DNA of 53,699 nucleotides from an uncultured Flavobacteriales bacterium (GTDB lineage Bacteria; Bacteroidota; Bacteroidia; Flavobacteriales_E; Vicingaceae): contig CAJQON010000046.1 of NCBI GenBank assembly GCA_905479995.1, positions 1 through 53,699 on the forward strand, read 5' to 3'. Under the pieces are notes generated by a model. That model ran no database searches. It saw only the letters and a program-made list of their open reading frames with translations, and was not told the origin of the DNA. Positions 43,341-52,447 of this stretch are shown here, one piece after another; position 1 is the stretch's first letter, and every line of letters starts with the position of its first letter. The position numbers and the translations under genes are program-made.

Positions 43341-45632
43341 CTATTCCAAACTCTTCTTATTGAAAATAAGGTATCCAAAGTGGAATAACACACTCCAAGG
43401 CTCATCAAAATTATCGTAGTAATTTACATTAATTGCAAGCGGACCAATAGGTGTGCTATAAACCAATGAAGAAGAAACAATAAATTGCTGAATCTGCCAA
43501 TCTTTCCCATAATAAGCTTTGTTCTGAGGATCTTGCATGATTTGTTTAAAAGGCTGAAACAAATACCCTTCAAACCGCAGTTGTGTATTTTTAAAGAGTT
43601 GGTTTACATTTTTTACTCCTAAAGCAAAATAAGAGTGTGCTCTAAAGTTTTCTTGAAACAAAGTTTTACTTTCTGAAATTGGCTGAAATGCTGGAGCAGA
43701 CAATACCGATGCTGTGTAATTGTTAAAAAAAGGTTGATTGCTATAAACACCTTCACCAAAAACACCTAATCTCACGTTTTTAGAAATGTTAAAATACTTA
43801 TCGTAAGTAATTTTAAATTGAACCCAATCCAATATTGTATCAAATTCATCTTTAATTATTGATGTGGATCCAGGAACGCTGTGCTCCTCTCCTCGAATAA
43901 ACTTAACTCCAAATGAAAGGTAACTTCCTTTTGAAGCATACTGCTTCTTATCCAATGAATTTCGTTCAAAACGAGATCCAACAGAATAATTTCTAAACCT
44001 TGTTTTATCTGTTGTATCTGTAGATAAAAACGACTTTGTTTGGTAATATTTATTCACCAATTCCCCGGCAGTTCCATCAAACAATATTTTTCCTTTGTAA
44101 GCGGCTGGAAAAGCAAGTTCAGATTTAAAATACCTATCCTCCTGAACCAAAAAAGAAGGTTTTGTATCTTCAAAAAAGGTTGTACTACTCTTAAAGTAAT
44201 CCCATCCATCAATATTATACGTTGCCTTCCAATAAAATGGCAACTTAAACGGAAAGTCTAACCGAAACCCTCCAGATACCGAATTGTGTAGTTTTCCAAA
44301 ATAAGTATTTCCCAAAAGTGATAGCGCAGTTTTACCCAATATATTGTATTGCAAACCAATATAGGCCTCATTAATTGGCCTTGATGAGAACACCCCTCCA
44401 AACGACACAAACAAGTCTTTTTCTTTTTTTGCTTTTAAATTAAGAGTGAATTTTTGTGTTTCAGAATTAAAGCTTGCGCTAGGATAAATGGATTTAATTT
44501 TATCGTCAGATGAAATTTTAATATATTCAGACTCTAAGTCAAGCGCACTAATACTATCACCTTTAAACCGCATTGACTTCCTTACATATTCATTTTGATG
44601 CAGAGTCAAACCTTCAATTTTAACATCATCAAATACCAATCTTGGCAATTTACTTTTATACCAAGCCCTTTTACTTTTTAGATCAGAAACCATGGTTCTT
44701 CGTTCTATTCTTTTTAATAGTTCAGGCATTTTTTGCATGGTAGCTTTATATCCTATTTCAATTAACTCTGCATTTTTACTAAAATCAAAAAGAGCAAAAT
44801 CAGAAGCTTCAGGTTCTATCATTATTCCTTTTTCTATTGGAATAGAATAATCGGTATCATCGGCAATAATAGCTTTCACTTGAGACACAATATTGTCTTC
44901 ATCTGGTGGATCGAAATTTGAAGATACATTGCTTCCAATAACAAATTCTGGAGCAAATTCATCGTCTAATACATCAAATGGAAAGTTATTATACAAGCCT
45001 CCATCAAAAAGTAATTTTCCTTTATAAGATATTGGTGACAAGTAAAAAGGGTAAGCCATGGATGCTCTAACCGCAGTTGCCAAACTACCCCACTTTAAAA
45101 TAACCGATTTTTTAGAAATTATATCTGAAGCAACACAACGATATGGCACAAATAAATTATCAAAATTACTTTTAGCCAAAGCTGAAGATGGAGCTAAGAA
45201 CTTCATTAAACCATAATCTACCGATGTTGGTGAAATTAAGTTGGTAGGCAAGGTAGTTTCAAACAAAGTATCAACTTCAATTTTAAAGGTAATAAGAGCT
45301 GGATTTTCATCCTTCTCTCTTAAGTAATATTCATATTTCTCATCTATTTCTCCCTCAGCCCATTCTCTAAATTGTTTAGATAAAAACAATTGTTCTATTT
45401 CTAAAGGGGAATATCCTGCAGCATATAACCCTCCAATTAAAGCACCCATTGAAGTTCCTGTAATATAATCTATAGGAATATTATTTTCTTCTAAGGCTTT
45501 TAAAACCCCAATGTGAGAAACCCCACTGGCTCCACCTCCACTAAATACTAAGCCTACTTTTTGACTATAACCGAAATCAAAAAGAGCAATAAAAATAGTT
45601 GTAAATAATATGTATCGTAAGCCTTTAATCAA
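43341..45632 (-). CDS. Patatin-like phospholipase with POTRA and outer-membrane barrel
   Basis: 763 residues. Signal peptide, then a patatin domain (about 25-320): [17 protein letters not shown] oxyanion loop, nucleophile G-T-S-M-G (Ser61) and catalytic F-D-G-G-L-Y-N-N (Asp210). A POTRA-like segment follows ([20 protein letters not shown]), and then a BamA/surface-antigen-like barrel to the C-terminus ([24 protein letters not shown]). This is the type Vd (PlpD-like) self-secreting lipase layout common in Bacteroidota. It is the last gene of the long minus-strand run. Confidence 0.95.
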   Translation of the reverse strand: MIKGLRYILFTTIFIALFDFGYSQKVGLVFSGGGASGVSHIGVLKALEENNIPIDYITGTSMGALIGGLYAAGYSPLEIEQLFLSKQFREWAEGEIDEKYEYYLREKDENPALITFKIEVDTLFETTLPTNLISPTSVDYGLMKFLAPSSALAKSNFDNLFVPYRCVASDIISKKSVILKWGSLATAVRASMAYPFYLSPISYKGKLLFDGGLYNNFPFDVLDDEFAPEFVIGSNVSSNFDPPDEDNIVSQVKAIIADDTDYSIPIEKGIMIEPEASDFALFDFSKNAELIEIGYKATMQKMPELLKRIERRTMVSDLKSKRAWYKSKLPRLVFDDVKIEGLTLHQNEYVRKSMRFKGDSISALDLESEYIKISSDDKIKSIYPSASFNSETQKFTLNLKAKKEKDLFVSFGGVFSSRPINEAYIGLQYNILGKTALSLLGNTYFGKLHNSVSGGFRLDFPFKLPFYWKATYNIDGWDYFKSSTTFFEDTKPSFLVQEDRYFKSELAFPAAYKGKILFDGTAGELVNKYYQTKSFLSTDTTDKTRFRNYSVGSRFERNSLDKKQYASKGSYLSFGVKFIRGEEHSVPGSTSIIKDEFDTILDWVQFKITYDKYFNISKNVRLGVFGEGVYSNQPFFNNYTASVLSAPAFQPISESKTLFQENFRAHSYFALGVKNVNQLFKNTQLRFEGYLFQPFKQIMQDPQNKAYYGKDWQIQQFIVSSSLVYSTPIGPLAINVNYYDNFDEPWSVLFHFGYLIFNKKSLE

Positions 45633-45662
45633 TTAATCCCATCTAACATTAAGGTGAGAAAG

Positions 45663-46448
45663 TTAAGATAATTTATTTATCAATCCATTAAAGTAGTTAG
45701 GAGCTTCCAATAAACGTGAACCATACCATGAAAAATACTCTCCATCTACTAAAATTATAGTTGTATTTGGACACAAGACTTGAAGTTCTTCTATATGCTT
45801 TTCTTTAAAAGGATATGGTTCTGAAGAAAGAAAAATGTAGGATGGGTTTAATCGAGTGATTTCAGCTTCAGTTACTTCGGGATACCTATTTTTATTGAAC
45901 AGTACATTAATAAATCCACACTTACTTAATAAGTCATTTATAAAAGTATCCGACCCTACACTCATAAAAGGTTGACGCCAAATTAAATACAACACCGTTT
46001 TTCCTTCACCTTCAACTTTTTTTAATTGATTAAAGTTTCTGGAAATAGTAGCCGAAATTTCTTGTGCAGCTTTTTTACAATTTGTTAAAGTGCCTATATC
46101 ATTTATCATAGACAAACTATGGTTTAAATCTAAAATATCACTTGTATAAACTGGGTAAAGGGTTTGAAGGTATTCAATTTGATCTTTAGTATTCTCTTCT
46201 TTGTTTGCAATTATTAAATCAGGATTTAACGCCTCAATTTTATCGAAGTTTACATTTTTGGTGCCTCCTACTCTATTTTTACTCTTAAACCATACTTTGG
46301 GGTGAATACAGAATTTTGTTATTCCAACCACCTCGTTATCTAAACCTAAAGTATAAAGCAATTCGGTTTGTGATGGAACAATAGATACAATTCGTTGAGG
46401 AGATTTAGTCAACTTAAATTTATGCCCTATTTGATCTTGTATAATCAA
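45663..46448 (-). CDS. BtuF-like substrate-binding protein lacking a signal peptide
   Basis: 261 residues with the helical-backbone periplasmic-binding fold (cobalamin/siderophore type): Q-R-I-V-S-I-V-P-S-Q-T-E-L-L-Y-T-L-G-L, V-V-G-I-T-K-F-C-I-H-P, V-G-G-T-K-N-V-N-F-D-K-I-E-A-L-N-P-D-L-I-I-A-N-K-E-E-N. The protein starts M-I-I-Q-D-Q-I-G-H-K-F with no hydrophobic leader, so as annotated it is cytoplasmic. No in-frame extension is available because tilS ends 1 base upstream. There are no transporter genes nearby. It may be a soluble metal- or corrin-binding protein; function is uncertain. Confidence 0.88.
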   Translation of the reverse strand: MIIQDQIGHKFKLTKSPQRIVSIVPSQTELLYTLGLDNEVVGITKFCIHPKVWFKSKNRVGGTKNVNFDKIEALNPDLIIANKEENTKDQIEYLQTLYPVYTSDILDLNHSLSMINDIGTLTNCKKAAQEISATISRNFNQLKKVEGEGKTVLYLIWRQPFMSVGSDTFINDLLSKCGFINVLFNKNRYPEVTEAEITRLNPSYIFLSSEPYPFKEKHIEELQVLCPNTTIILVDGEYFSWYGSRLLEAPNYFNGLINKLS

Positions 46449-46449
46449 T

Positions 46450-47769
46450 CTAATTGTTGGTTTTTAAAACTAAAACTTGTTTAGAAGCTGCAGTCATTTT
46501 AAAATTATCATCAATTCTATAACCAACTACCCAAACAATTTTTCCTTCGGAAGTTAATATCCATGTTTTTTCTTTGGTTACTATATCGACTTTGTTGTCT
46601 ATAAAAAAATCACTTAACTTCTTTTGTCCTTTCATACCAAAAGGCTGAAAAACATCTCCATTCTTCCATTTTCTGAACATTAATGGGAACTGAATTTTAA
46701 AAAAATCTAAATATGCAAAGTCTGGTGTTTTTTTAATCTTAATATTTTCCGTATCATCTACTAACTGAGCTTCAAGCCCTAAAACATCATTTAATTCTTC
46801 TACCGAATTAACAATAACTTCCGATGCAATTCCCTGTATTTTCGCCAAAACTAAATTTGTTCTGTCTTTTACAATTTTATGCGATGAACTCTGAAATGTT
46901 TTACCTGAATGTTCATCTAAAGACTGAATAATATCCTCAACATCACTTCCATTAAAACCAAAAGTCTTAATAAAGTAATAAAGGTAAGTTGAAAGTGGAG
47001 TTAAAGTGTTTAGTTGTTTAATATCAAATTGAATTACATCATCAACAACAGTAGTACATTTCGCATATTCTTCAGTAACTTTTTGATTTAAAATCAATTC
47101 TATATCTGAAAGGTTTTTTGCGGTACTGTTTAATGAATTCACCAATTTTGGATTAATCTTTTCCAATTCAGGAATAACATTTAATCGGATAGCATTTCTA
47201 GTATATTTGTCATCATAATTAGATTTATCTTGTCGGAATTCAATATTATTCGAGTCAATATAAGCATCAATTTCTGTTCTTGTAAACAACAGCAAAGGTC
47301 TTATTGTGTTTTTAATATGTTGTCCAATACCATGCAATCCAGCCAATCCAGTTCCATTGGTTAAGTTAATCAATATCGTTTCTGCAACATCATTTTGATG
47401 ATGAGCAGTAGCAATATAATCGTAACTATTTTCTAACCGAACTTTTTCAAACCAATTGTACCTTAAATCGCGTGCTGCCATTTGAATAGATACTTTATTT
47501 GTAGCAGCATATTCAGCAGTATCAAAAGCAATAGAATGGTATTTAATATTACAACGTTTACAATAAGCTGATACAAAATTTGCGTCTGCCTCAGCATCTT
47601 CTCCTCTCAATTGAAAATTGCAGTGAGCTACTCCAAAATTTAAGTTGGCCAATCTAAACAACTCGAGCATTGCCATAGAGTCTTTGCCTCCACTAACCGC
47701 CAATAATACTTTATCGGTTGCATCAAACAATTGATTTTGTTTATAGTATGTTTTAAATTTTTGGAGCAT
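46450..47769 (-). CDS. tilS: tRNA(Ile)-lysidine synthase
   Basis: 439 residues. The N-terminal PP-loop ATPase has V-L-L-A-V-S-G-G-K-D-S-M-A-M (about residues 22-35), C-N-F-Q-L-R-G-E-D-A-E-A-D, and A-T-A-H-H-Q-N-D-V-A-E-T. The C-terminal ~130 residues include the TilS substrate-binding parts (R-K-W-K-N-G-D-V-F-Q-P-F-G-M-K-G and K-L-S-D-F-F-I-D-N-K). It converts the anticodon C34 of tRNA-Ile2 to lysidine so that AUA is read as isoleucine, an essential function. It abuts pabB with no intergenic base and is 1 base from the BtuF-like gene. Confidence 0.97.
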   Translation of the reverse strand: MLQKFKTYYKQNQLFDATDKVLLAVSGGKDSMAMLELFRLANLNFGVAHCNFQLRGEDAEADANFVSAYCKRCNIKYHSIAFDTAEYAATNKVSIQMAARDLRYNWFEKVRLENSYDYIATAHHQNDVAETILINLTNGTGLAGLHGIGQHIKNTIRPLLLFTRTEIDAYIDSNNIEFRQDKSNYDDKYTRNAIRLNVIPELEKINPKLVNSLNSTAKNLSDIELILNQKVTEEYAKCTTVVDDVIQFDIKQLNTLTPLSTYLYYFIKTFGFNGSDVEDIIQSLDEHSGKTFQSSSHKIVKDRTNLVLAKIQGIASEVIVNSVEELNDVLGLEAQLVDDTENIKIKKTPDFAYLDFFKIQFPLMFRKWKNGDVFQPFGMKGQKKLSDFFIDNKVDIVTKEKTWILTSEGKIVWVVGYRIDDNFKMTAASKQVLVLKTNN

Positions 47770-48990
47770 TTAATTTCCTAATACCGCCATTATGGCTTTT
47801 GCTTTCAAAAGGCATTCTTCATATTCCTTTTCTGGTTCCGATTGACTAGTTATGGCACCTCCGACACAATAGGAAAGGTACTTATTTTTATTGTTGTAGG
47901 TAATACTTCGAATAACTACGTTAAAATCGAAATCAAATTGGTCATCAGCAAATCCAACTGTTCCAGAATAAATTCCTCTTTTGGTTTCTTCATACTCTTC
48001 AATCAATTTCATGGCTCTTACTTTAGGAGCACCTGTCATAGATCCCATTGGAAATGTTGCTTGTATAATATCGTCAAATGAAACCTCGGATTTTAATTCT
48101 GCTGAAACAGTTGAAACCATCTGATGTACTTGAGGAAAAGTATAAATTTCGCACAATTCATCAACGTTAACACTTCCTTTAACCGCAATTTTAGCTAAAT
48201 CATTTCGAACCAAATCAACAATCATTACATTCTCACTTTTTTCTTTCGGGTCTTTTCGTAATTGGTCAATTAAAGCAGTGTCTTCCTCAACGGAATCCCC
48301 ACGTTTAATTGTTCCTTTTATGGGTTGACTAAGAATAATGTTAGCCTCTTTTTTTATATATCTTTCTGGTGAAGCACACAACAAGTAGTTGTCGTTATGC
48401 TTTACAAAACAAGAAAATGGTGTAGTTGATATTTTATTGAGTTTAAGGTATAAATCAATTGGGTTAATAGCCACATGCTCGGCATAAAACTCTTGACAGA
48501 AATTAATTTCGTAAATATCGCCTAATTGAATGTGTTGTTTTAAAGCTTTTACCTTTTCTAAATACGTCTCTTTAGATATACGTGGTTTGATTTGAACAAA
48601 ACCTGCTTTCTCTTCTAGCTTTTCTACCCTACTTATTGCTTGGTAAAGTTGTTCAATATCTTTTTTTGTATGAGCCTCAGTATAATATACTTCAACTTGA
48701 GTCTTAAAGATTTTGAATAGAATTTCTGGAGAAAAAAAATGTCTATCAGTAAAAAAGGTATAATCTAAATTAGAAGATGTAAGTTCTTCTATCTTGTTTT
48801 TATAATCGTAAGAAATAAAACCAAATTTCCAGTCATTTTCTCTCACTTTGTCTGTTGTAGATACAGCAATAAAATTTTCAGTTTGATCATTTCTATTGAT
48901 AAAAACAAGGTTTTTTACCTCAGAAAAATAGGCCAATACCTTTTCCTGAAAATCACTTTTATCGCTTAACTGATAAATTAATTTCTCCAT
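47770..48990 (-). CDS. pabB: Aminodeoxychorismate synthase component I
   Basis: 406 residues of the chorismate-binding fold. The motif Q-P-I-K-G-T carries the Lys nucleophile that marks PabB rather than TrpE (P-I-A-G-T). Other family signatures are E-I-N-F-C-Q-E-F, S-P-E-R-Y-I, V-D-L-V-R-N-D-L, P-M-G-S-M-T-G-A-P-K and Y-S-G-T-V-G-F. It makes 4-amino-4-deoxychorismate for p-aminobenzoate and folate; pabA is not adjacent. The N-terminal ~90 residues are shorter than in E. coli PabB. It is tightly packed between rmlD-like and tilS genes. Confidence 0.94.
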   Translation of the reverse strand: MEKLIYQLSDKSDFQEKVLAYFSEVKNLVFINRNDQTENFIAVSTTDKVRENDWKFGFISYDYKNKIEELTSSNLDYTFFTDRHFFSPEILFKIFKTQVEVYYTEAHTKKDIEQLYQAISRVEKLEEKAGFVQIKPRISKETYLEKVKALKQHIQLGDIYEINFCQEFYAEHVAINPIDLYLKLNKISTTPFSCFVKHNDNYLLCASPERYIKKEANIILSQPIKGTIKRGDSVEEDTALIDQLRKDPKEKSENVMIVDLVRNDLAKIAVKGSVNVDELCEIYTFPQVHQMVSTVSAELKSEVSFDDIIQATFPMGSMTGAPKVRAMKLIEEYEETKRGIYSGTVGFADDQFDFDFNVVIRSITYNNKNKYLSYCVGGAITSQSEPEKEYEECLLKAKAIMAVLGN

Positions 48991-48994
48991 TAAC

Positions 48995-49894
48995 TTAAGC
49001 CTTTAACTGGGCAGTAATAATAGACAATCCTTCCACAAAACTGCATGGAGAATAGTTTAAATCTTGAATTGCTTTATCTAACACAAAACCAGTTTTAGGT
49101 GGTCTTTTTGCAGCCTGATTTAAGCTTGCTGATGAAATAGCTGTAATACCAGACTTATCATAACCATAAAAATCTGCTACGGCATAAACCAACTCAATAA
49201 TGCTAAAAAAATCTTTTCCAGAAATATGGTAAATACCTTGAGCCTTTTTTTCGGCAATTAACCAACATGCCATGGCCAAATCTTCTGCCAATGTTGGCGA
49301 CCTATATTGATCGTTTACAATTGTTAATGGGCCTCCTTTTTCCAAGGCTTCTTTTGCCCAAAGTACAATATTACTTCTACTCATTTTTTCGCCAACGCCA
49401 TAAACAATTATGGTTCTAACTATAGACCAATTAACAGCACTTGCTTGTAATAACTTTTCTGCTTCAAGCTTAGATTTACCGTAATAACTCAATGGATTTG
49501 GCTCATCTGTTTCTTGGTATGGACCAGCTTCACCATCAAAAACAAAATCGGTAGAAAGGTGAATTAGGTGCGAATGATGTGTTTTTGATAACTCAATTAA
49601 ATACTCAACTGCGGTTACATTCAATTTCCAACAACCTTCTCTATCATCTTCACAAGCATCAACATTCGTCATTGCTGCGGTATTAATTACTACGTTAGGC
49701 TTAAATTGGTCAAATACTTGGCTAATTTGAGTTTGATTAGTGATGTCAACTTCTTTATAGGTATAACCTTCTGTATTAGAAACCCTGTTTTCTCCCCTTG
49801 AAGTAGCCAATAAATCTAGTTCATTTTTTCCCGCTAATAACTTCAGCAGTTTTTGTCCTAAAAGCCCGTTACTTCCTGTAATTAGAATCCTCAC
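48995..49894 (-). CDS. RmlD-like NAD(P)-dependent sugar-nucleotide reductase
   Basis: 299 residues with an N-terminal Rossmann nucleotide site (I-L-I-T-G-S-N-G-L-L-G-Q-K-L), N-T-A-A-M-T-N-V-D-A-C-E, S-T-D-F-V-F-D-G-E-A-G-P-Y and the catalytic Y-Y-G-K-S-K. This is the dTDP-4-dehydrorhamnose reductase (RmlD) layout of extended SDR enzymes. No other rhamnose genes are present, so a true rhamnose role is unproven; methionine adenosyltransferase-beta-like relatives share the fold. It starts 13 bases after the K+ channel. Confidence 0.85.
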   Translation of the reverse strand: MRILITGSNGLLGQKLLKLLAGKNELDLLATSRGENRVSNTEGYTYKEVDITNQTQISQVFDQFKPNVVINTAAMTNVDACEDDREGCWKLNVTAVEYLIELSKTHHSHLIHLSTDFVFDGEAGPYQETDEPNPLSYYGKSKLEAEKLLQASAVNWSIVRTIIVYGVGEKMSRSNIVLWAKEALEKGGPLTIVNDQYRSPTLAEDLAMACWLIAEKKAQGIYHISGKDFFSIIELVYAVADFYGYDKSGITAISSASLNQAAKRPPKTGFVLDKAIQDLNYSPCSFVEGLSIITAQLKA

Positions 49895-49907
49895 AATATA
49901 AAATAGC

Positions 49908-50960
49908 TTATTTTTTTAATAGAATTTGCTGTGTAGCAAAACTTCTAAACGAATCAATTTGATCTTGAGTACCTAAAACAAATATTTTTGCCTGAGGCAT
50001 AATTATCGTATCCGGAGAAGGATTAATAATATATTCTCCTTCTGGCGTTCTAAAACCAATAATATTGGCTCCCGATTTATCGCGTATTCCTAACTCTCTA
50101 ATTGATTTATTTTTTAATTCATCAGGCAAGTTCTCAAAAGTTATCTCTTCTAAATTTATAGAGTTACTCCCTTGTCCCATAATATAATCCATAAATTCAA
50201 TTACATTAGGTTTTATCACCAAAGATGCCATGTGGGCTCCTCCAATTTTATCGGGCATAATAACATTATTTGCACCAGCTCTTCGTAACTTTTTATCTGA
50301 ATTATCTTTAGATGCTCTACTAATAATCAATAAGTTAGGATTCATCTCTCTAGCGGTTAGTACTACAAAAAGATTATCCGCATCTTTAGGTAAAGTTGTA
50401 ATTAAAGCCTTAGCAGTTAGTATTCCTGCTTTTTCTAAGTGAACTTCTAATGTAGCATCTCCTTCAACAAAAGGGATATCATGCTCTTGCCTTAAACTTT
50501 CAACCAACTCTTTATCTTGCTCAATTATCACATACTTTCTACGATGCGATTTTAGCTCATGAGCAGATTGTTTTCCGTTTCTGCCGTATCCACAAATAAT
50601 GGTATGTTTTGATAATTTACTCACTGTTTTGTTTATTCTTAAATCTTTAAAATAAATTTTATACTCTCCATCCAAAATGTAATTGGAAATTGAAGTTAAT
50701 GCATAGACAAAAGTACTAAAGCTAAAGATAATTAAAATTGCGGTAAACATCCTTCCTTCAGGCGATAATGGTCTTACTTCATTAAAGCCCACAGTAGAAA
50801 CTGTAATTACAGTCATATAAATCGCTTCAGTAATTGTATAACCTTCTATAAACATAAACCCTGTAACACCTACAAGCATTATGGTTAGTAACAATAGTAA
50901 AGCAATGTATACTTTCCGGAAATATTTGAAATTAAATAACGTATATCTTAAACGTCCCAA
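49908..50960 (-). CDS. Two-TM K+ channel with RCK (TrkA-N/C) domains
   Basis: 350 residues: TM1 (about 18-38), a pore loop with the filter sequence S-T-V-G-F-N-E-V (T56-V-G-F-N60), TM2 (about 70-92), and the RCK domain beginning T-I-I-C-G-Y-G-R-N-G-K-Q-S-A with G-D-A-T and I-S-R-A-S-K-D-N-S-D-K-K-L-R-R-A-G-A; TrkA-C follows (about 265-340). This is the MthK-like channel layout. The filter reads GFN where GYG/GFG-D is usual, as in a subset of bacterial TrkA-channel proteins. Ion selectivity is therefore inferred, not certain. It overlaps the PspC gene by 13 bases. Confidence 0.9.
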   Translation of the reverse strand: MGRLRYTLFNFKYFRKVYIALLLLLTIMLVGVTGFMFIEGYTITEAIYMTVITVSTVGFNEVRPLSPEGRMFTAILIIFSFSTFVYALTSISNYILDGEYKIYFKDLRINKTVSKLSKHTIICGYGRNGKQSAHELKSHRRKYVIIEQDKELVESLRQEHDIPFVEGDATLEVHLEKAGILTAKALITTLPKDADNLFVVLTAREMNPNLLIISRASKDNSDKKLRRAGANNVIMPDKIGGAHMASLVIKPNVIEFMDYIMGQGSNSINLEEITFENLPDELKNKSIRELGIRDKSGANIIGFRTPEGEYIINPSPDTIIMPQAKIFVLGTQDQIDSFRSFATQQILLKK

Positions 50961-51172
50961 ACTGATTTTCTTTTTTGAAATTTAAAGTATTCTTTATGTT
51001 CGAGAATGAATGCCATTATTAGATATATAAATAATGGTGATCCAAAAGTTAAAAAGGAAAGGTAAATGAAAGACATGCGTATTCGGCTAGATTTTAGTTG
51101 TAACTTATCTCCCCACCAAGAACAAACTCCAAAAGTTTGCTTTTCGAAATATGACAATATTTTATTGATCAT
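50948..51172 (-). CDS. PspC-domain protein
   Basis: A 74-residue protein of the PspC type: F-E-K-Q-T-F-G-V-C-S-W-W-G-D-K-L (where classical PspC has G-V-C-x-G-L-A-x-y), S-S-R-I-R-M-S-F-I-Y-L-S-F-L-T-F-G-S-P-L-F-I-Y-L segment in two parts, and one or two TM helices. Members respond to membrane stress. The sequence G-V-C-S-W-W-G-D is a divergent form seen in Bacteroidota. It overlaps DUF2851 upstream (ATGA) and the K+ channel downstream. Confidence 0.85.
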   Translation of the reverse strand: MINKILSYFEKQTFGVCSWWGDKLQLKSSRIRMSFIYLSFLTFGSPLFIYLIMAFILEHKEYFKFQKRKSVWDV

Positions 51173-52440
51173 TTATTAATTAGTTGGTTACCGATATTGC
51201 AAATTAAACATTTTTTTTGAGAACAATAGCTATCCTTAAGTTCCAATAATGCCTGACTTTGCATTGCATCTAAAGATAAGATATTCAATTCCTTCCATTT
51301 CTTAATGATATTGTTTTTCTCTGGCTTTAAACTTTCAAGTAAGTAAAGGGATTTATTACTCATTTTTTCGCTTTGAATTTCTTTGGAGTAGACAAAAAGA
51401 AAAGGAGCTACAACATTTATTAGTAATGTATCTATAGTTGACTGGCCTAGTTCTTTTTTTCTGTTTTGTTTAGATTTAATTCCAAACTGATAATGGTTAT
51501 TCCAATAACTTGAAGCCTCTACTTTAAAATAGTTATAAAAATCATCCAACTCTTCTGCTTCAATCATTCTTGAAAACAATCTTGCATTTTCATACAATAG
51601 CTTACAAAGTTGAGCAATGCGTATAGCAGGGAAATTAGCAGGTCTTAATCTCATAAGTTTCCAGCATTCTTTGTCTAATGAGCTTAATTTGAATTTGTTT
51701 TTTAAAAATTGATATTCCTTCTGAAGCTCCAAATAGTATTCATCTTCTATCTTTTCTTCCAAGAAACCTGCCTGACCAAAATAAAGTGCTTCAATAGACA
51801 TTAATGAATTGTGTTTTTCTGAAATACTCAATTTTGTTTTCTGTGCTAATTGCTCAAAAGGGAAAGCATTGACTTTTAGTCCAAAATACTTGAATAAATA
51901 ATGGTAAAAAGTTTGGTCCCAATCCATTTTATTTTGAACTAATGAATGAACGATCTCTTCAGATTTTCGTTCCAAACGCTCTACCGCCAACCTATCCAAC
52001 CAACTGTCTACTAAAAAGGGATCAACCGCCATTATTTGCTTTCCACAAGGAATCCAATCTTTAGATTTCAACAATAAATCGTAGTTCGTAGTTAAGTTAG
52101 AATCGATTAGGCCTTTTAGTTCTATTGTTGGAATTGGAATGCCATTTTGATCAAAAATGATTCGATCATCATTATAAACAACATGAAGTATTACGTTGGA
52201 ATAAGCTTTATCGAATTGATGATTGTGTTTAAACCAACTAGATGATTTAATATGAAGCTCTACATTACCTGCCCAAATAGTATTACCAATTTTAATTTTT
52301 GCATTAAAAAAATCTGGTCCTGAGTCATAGTTATGCTCTCCAACATTAAGAACTTCTATAGTTTCCCCTAAAACAGTTCTTAATTGGTTGGCATCGTAGC
52401 GTTTAAACTTCCACACATAATGCAGAAAATCCTCTTTCAA
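51169..52440 (-). CDS. DUF2851 family protein
   Basis: 423 residues from the TTG at 52440, giving M-K-E-D-F-L-H-Y-V-W-K-F, the usual N-terminus; an earlier TTG at 52461 would overlap the SPFH gene by 14 bases. Signature segments: V-L-N-V-G-E-H-N-Y-D-S-G-P-D-F-F-N-A-K-I, W-A-G-N-V-E-L-H-I-K-S-S-S-W, H-N-H-Q-F-D-K-A-Y-S-N-V-I-L-H-V-V-Y, R-L-R-P-A-N-F-P-A-I-R-I-A-Q-L. The G-P-D-F/E-L-H-I-K-S pattern resembles PD-(D/E)xK nuclease cores, an inference. The C-terminus has C-S-Q-K-K-C-L-I-C-N-I-G. Function is unknown. Confidence 0.87.
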   Translation of the reverse strand: MKEDFLHYVWKFKRYDANQLRTVLGETIEVLNVGEHNYDSGPDFFNAKIKIGNTIWAGNVELHIKSSSWFKHNHQFDKAYSNVILHVVYNDDRIIFDQNGIPIPTIELKGLIDSNLTTNYDLLLKSKDWIPCGKQIMAVDPFLVDSWLDRLAVERLERKSEEIVHSLVQNKMDWDQTFYHYLFKYFGLKVNAFPFEQLAQKTKLSISEKHNSLMSIEALYFGQAGFLEEKIEDEYYLELQKEYQFLKNKFKLSSLDKECWKLMRLRPANFPAIRIAQLCKLLYENARLFSRMIEAEELDDFYNYFKVEASSYWNNHYQFGIKSKQNRKKELGQSTIDTLLINVVAPFLFVYSKEIQSEKMSNKSLYLLESLKPEKNNIIKKWKELNILSLDAMQSQALLELKDSYCSQKKCLICNIGNQLINK

Positions 52441-52447
52441 CTTGTAG

